Source: Actinobacteria bacterium 13_1_40CM_66_12
GTDB taxonomy: Bacteria; Chloroflexota; Dormibacteria; Dormibacterales; Dormibacteraceae
Assembly (NCBI GenBank): GCA_001917895.1
Contig: MNEW01000067.1
Location: forward strand, 1-8,093
DNA length: 8,093 nt
Direction: 5' to 3'
Of the stretch, positions 5,819 to 8,093 are shown one piece after another. The notes under the pieces are model-generated. The model did no database searches, was not told the DNA's origin, and saw only the letters and a list, made by a program, of their open reading frames with translations. The translations under genes and the position numbers were made by a program. The first letter of the stretch is position 1, and each line of letters opens with the position of its first letter.

Positions 5819-7335
5819 ACCGGCTGAACTCCGTGCTTCCGGTCCGGCCGGGATGATTTCCTGGTCGCGTAGGCGCGATAGCGTGCGATGAGATTCGCGC
5901 GAAGGTCTTTGGGTTCGACCACGTCGTCGACGATGAGGTTGTTGGCCAGCTTGTAGAGATCGACGTCTTGGCGGTACTCGTCCTCCAGTTCCTTACGCCG
6001 CGCGGTCCTTTCCTCTTCCGGCAGCTCGGCCAGCTTGTTGAAGAAGACCGCGTTGACCGCGGGCTCCGGGCCCATGACCGCGATCTGCGCCGAAGGCAGC
6101 GCGATCACGCAGTCGGAGTCGAAAGCCGGGCCCGCCATCGCGTAGAGCCCGGCACCGTAAGCCTTGCGCACGATGACGGAGATCTTCGGGACCGTCGCCT
6201 CCGACACCGCGCTGATCATCTTGGCCCCGTGCCGGATGATGCCTCGGCGCTCGACGTCGGTGCCGATCATGAAGCCGGGCACGTCGGCGAGAAACAGAAG
6301 TGGGATCTCGAAGGCGTCGCACAGCCAGATGAAACGGGCGGCTTTATCGGCGGAATCGTTGAACAGCACCCCGCCTTTCTGCATCGGCTGGTTCGCGACG
6401 ATGCCGACCGCCTGACCGTCCCGGCGAGCGAAGCCGGTGAGCAGCTCCTTGGCGAAGAGCTTCTTGATCTCCACCCAGCTGCCCTCATCGATCAGGGCGT
6501 CGATGACCTTGCGCATGTCGTAGCCCTTGTTCGCCTCTTCCGGGATGAGGTCGGCGATGGGCTTCGAGCCCTCGCGCGGAGCCTTGGCCTTGCACGGCAC
6601 CGGCTTTTCGCCCGAGCGCTGCGGCATGTAGGCGAAGTAGGCGTGCGCGAAATCGATGGCCTCCTTGTCGTCGGAGACAAGCGCATCCCCGCATCCGCTC
6701 TCGGTGCAGTGCATCCGCGCGCCTCCAAGCTCCTCGAGGCTCACCTTCTCGCCGACCACGACTTCCACCATGCGCGGCGAACCCAGATACATCGATGCGT
6801 TGCCCTCGACCATGACGACCACATCGCAAAAGGCGGGGATGTACGCGCCGCCCGCCGCCGACGGGCCGAGGAGAAGGCAGATCTGCGGTACCTGGCCTGA
6901 CAGCTGCACCTCGTTGAAAAAGATCCTTCCCGCGTGGCGGCGCCCAGGGAACATGTCGATCTGGTCGGTGATGCGGGCGCCGGCCGAGTCGACCAGATAG
7001 AAGAGCGGAACGCGGATCCTCTGCGCCGTCTCCTGGATGCGCACGATCTTCTCGACCGTCCGCGCGCCCCAGCTCCCGGCCTTGACCGTCGGGTCATTCG
7101 CCATCACGGCCACATGCCGCCCTTCGATCGCTCCCAACCCGGTGATCACGCCGTCGGCGGGCAGCTCGTCTGCCAGGACGTTGGCGAAGAGACCGTCTTC
7201 CACGAATGAGCCAGCGTCGAGCAGAAGGTCGAGCCGCTCGCGGGCCGTGAGCTTGTTTTGCTCGCGCAGCTTGGGCAGGTAACGCGTGCCGCCCTTGAGC
7301 GCCGATTCACGCAACTTCTTGTATCGGTCGTTCAT
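5815..7335 (-). CDS. Acyl-CoA carboxylase carboxyltransferase (beta) subunit
   Basis: The 506-residue product transfers the carboxyl group from carboxybiotin to an acyl-CoA in the cytoplasm. It needs a biotin carboxylase/BCCP alpha subunit, which is not in this window. Length and layout are those of full AccD/PccB/MccB-type subunits, with tandem crotonase folds. The N-terminal half has KLTARERLDLLLD (28-40), GSWGARTVEKI (88-98), DSAGARITDQ (116-125) and the oxyanion loop SAAGGAYIPAFCD (159-171). The C-terminal half has DVPGFMIGTDVERRGIIRHG (351-370) and RKAYGAGLYAMAGPAF (390-405). The GAYIPA and YGAGLYAMAGPAF loops look nearer to methylcrotonyl-type than to propionyl/acetyl-type enzymes, and the preceding hydratase gene fits leucine degradation; propionyl- or acetyl-CoA cannot be excluded. 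ATG at 7335 overlaps the hydratase stop by ATGA, with a weak AAAGG three bases upstream. It ends at TAG 5815-5817. Confidence 0.93.
   Translation of the reverse strand: MNDRYKKLRESALKGGTRYLPKLREQNKLTARERLDLLLDAGSFVEDGLFANVLADELPADGVITGLGAIEGRHVAVMANDPTVKAGSWGARTVEKIVRIQETAQRIRVPLFYLVDSAGARITDQIDMFPGRRHAGRIFFNEVQLSGQVPQICLLLGPSAAGGAYIPAFCDVVVMVEGNASMYLGSPRMVEVVVGEKVSLEELGGARMHCTESGCGDALVSDDKEAIDFAHAYFAYMPQRSGEKPVPCKAKAPREGSKPIADLIPEEANKGYDMRKVIDALIDEGSWVEIKKLFAKELLTGFARRDGQAVGIVANQPMQKGGVLFNDSADKAARFIWLCDAFEIPLLFLADVPGFMIGTDVERRGIIRHGAKMISAVSEATVPKISVIVRKAYGAGLYAMAGPAFDSDCVIALPSAQIAVMGPEPAVNAVFFNKLAELPEEERTARRKELEDEYRQDVDLYKLANNLIVDDVVEPKDLRANLIARYRAYATRKSSRPDRKHGVQPV
7332..7335 (-). other. 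ATGA stop/start overlap between hydratase and carboxyltransferase genes
   Basis: Read on the minus strand, ATGA contains the carboxyltransferase ATG and the hydratase TGA. This is the usual arrangement for translational coupling by termination-reinitiation and supports one operon. Confidence 0.85.
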
Positions 7336-8093
7336 CGACCTTTGAACTCAGGCTCACGTTTTTCGAAGAACGCGAGCACGCCTTCCTTCGAGTCTTCAGT
7401 CATGGCCACCTTCAGCAGCTCGTCGTGCAGGTACTCGAGCGCGGGAGCGAAGTCCATGTCCTGCTGGCGATAGAACGCATCTCTCCCCAGCCGCATCACC
7501 AACGGCGACTTCTTGGCCAGCTTTTCAGTGATCTCGTCGACCGTTGCATCAAGCAGCTCGCGGGTGACCACATGGTTCACGAACCCCGCCGACTGCATCT
7601 GGGTCGCGGTCCATCGATCGCCCAGCATCATCATCTCGAGCAGGACCTTGCGTGGAAGATTTCGGCCGAGAACCGCCTGGATCATCATCGGCCACACGCC
7701 GACGTTGATCTCCGGCGTGGCGAACGTGGCGGTGTCCACGGCGACCAATAGATCGCACGAACCGGCTAGCCCCATCCCCCCGGCGAGGGCGTGTCCGTTG
7801 ATCCGGCCGACGATCGGCTTCCCAAGCTCCTCCATCAACAAGAAGAGGTCGACGAATGCTCGCCTCTCTTGATGGTGCTCAGCCTCGGGCGCGCCAGGCT
7901 GGAAGCTGCTGAGGTCGGCACCCGCGGAGAACGCGCGGTCGCCGGCGCCGGTGAGGACCACGACCCGCATCGTGTCGTCTTCCTTGCACCAGCGAAAGGC
8001 GGCGAGGAGGTCGCGGAGCATCCCGGCCGACAGCGGGTTGCGTTGCTCCGGGCGGTTCAGGGTGATCGTGGCGACGTGGCCCTTGGTGGCCAG
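7332..8093 (-). CDS. Enoyl-CoA hydratase/isomerase (crotonase family), 5' end cut by window edge
   Basis: At least 253 residues are visible, and the frame runs off the right edge: codons above 8021 read TITLNRPEQRNPLSAGML, the standard crotonase N-terminus. The ATG at 8019-8021 is therefore internal, and only about 5-10 residues are missing. The enzyme would hydrate (or isomerise) an enoyl-CoA in the cytoplasm. The CoA/oxyanion segment AFSAGADLSSF and the second oxyanion loop NGHALAGGMGLAGSCDLLVA are clear. The Glu in ATFATPEINVGVWP is present, but the other catalytic Glu of classical enoyl-CoA hydratases (in GGGCE) is Gly here. That pattern occurs in several subgroups, including LiuC-like methylglutaconyl-CoA hydratases. 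The gene is followed with a 4-base overlap by the carboxyltransferase gene, so they are cotranscribed and probably act in one acyl-CoA pathway, plausibly leucine breakdown. Confidence 0.92.
   Translation of the reverse strand: MATKGHVATITLNRPEQRNPLSAGMLRDLLAAFRWCKEDDTMRVVVLTGAGDRAFSAGADLSSFQPGAPEAEHHQERRAFVDLFLLMEELGKPIVGRINGHALAGGMGLAGSCDLLVAVDTATFATPEINVGVWPMMIQAVLGRNLPRKVLLEMMMLGDRWTATQMQSAGFVNHVVTRELLDATVDEITEKLAKKSPLVMRLGRDAFYRQQDMDFAPALEYLHDELLKVAMTEDSKEGVLAFFEKREPEFKGR

Noticed and set aside
5818..5844. Inverted repeat GACCGG / CCGGTC with a 15-base loop as a terminator
   Set aside because: The stem is only 6 base pairs, the loop is long, there is no T-run on either strand, and it falls inside the carboxyltransferase coding sequence.
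5968..6900. Plus-strand open frame of 310 codons opposite the carboxyltransferase gene
   Set aside because: Its Arg/His/Asp-rich low-complexity product is antisense to a highly conserved enzyme, so it is not a real gene.
8019..8021. ATG as the start of the hydratase gene
   Set aside because: The frame above it encodes the conserved TITLNRPEQRN crotonase N-terminus, so the true start is beyond the right edge.

Overview
The window is GC-rich, gene-dense DNA of bacterial type, with no RNA genes, mobile elements, CRISPR arrays or long repeats that I can see. Almost every base belongs to a protein-coding gene; the longest clear gap between genes is 24 bases. The gene set fits a soil-type, high-GC Gram-positive-like lineage such as Actinomycetota, Chloroflexota or a Dormibacterota-like group: a zinc-ribbon/class III cyclase/AAA/TPR protein, a UbiE/MenG-type quinone methyltransferase, a TrhA/hemolysin III protein and an acyl-CoA carboxylase beta subunit. 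That placement is an inference from gene content and composition, not from a marker gene.

Left part (39-2873, plus strand): one long signalling gene with N-terminal zinc ribbon, class III nucleotide cyclase, STAND/AAA-type ATPase and C-terminal TPR repeats. It is interrupted by a single in-frame TAA at 1746-1748. The same frame stays open from 1749 to 2873 and continues the family sequence directly, so this is one gene broken by a point mutation, a sequencing error, or (least likely) a recoded stop.

Middle part (2877-5818): a minus-strand GNAT acetyltransferase gene converges on the cyclase gene with 3 bases between stop codons. It is head-to-head with a plus-strand UbiE/MenG-like methyltransferase gene, the two annotated ATGs sharing two bases. 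The methyltransferase gene overlaps by 8 bases a gene for an uncharacterised polytopic membrane protein that I judge a divergent UbiA-prenyltransferase-like protein. After 24 bases comes a PAQR/hemolysin III (TrhA) membrane protein. The methyltransferase and the membrane protein are the best candidates for a functional pair in isoprenoid quinone or membrane-lipid metabolism.

Right part (5815-8093, minus strand): an enoyl-CoA hydratase/isomerase gene running off the right edge, and a biotin-dependent acyl-CoA carboxylase carboxyltransferase gene overlapping it by ATGA. The pair resembles the hydratase-carboxyltransferase pairing of leucine-degradation clusters (methylglutaconyl-CoA hydratase and methylcrotonyl-CoA carboxylase beta), but substrate is not proven by what is visible.

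No clearly new multi-gene system is present. The items most worth following are the interrupted cyclase gene, the uncharacterised membrane protein tied to the UbiE gene, and the head-to-head overlap of start codons.
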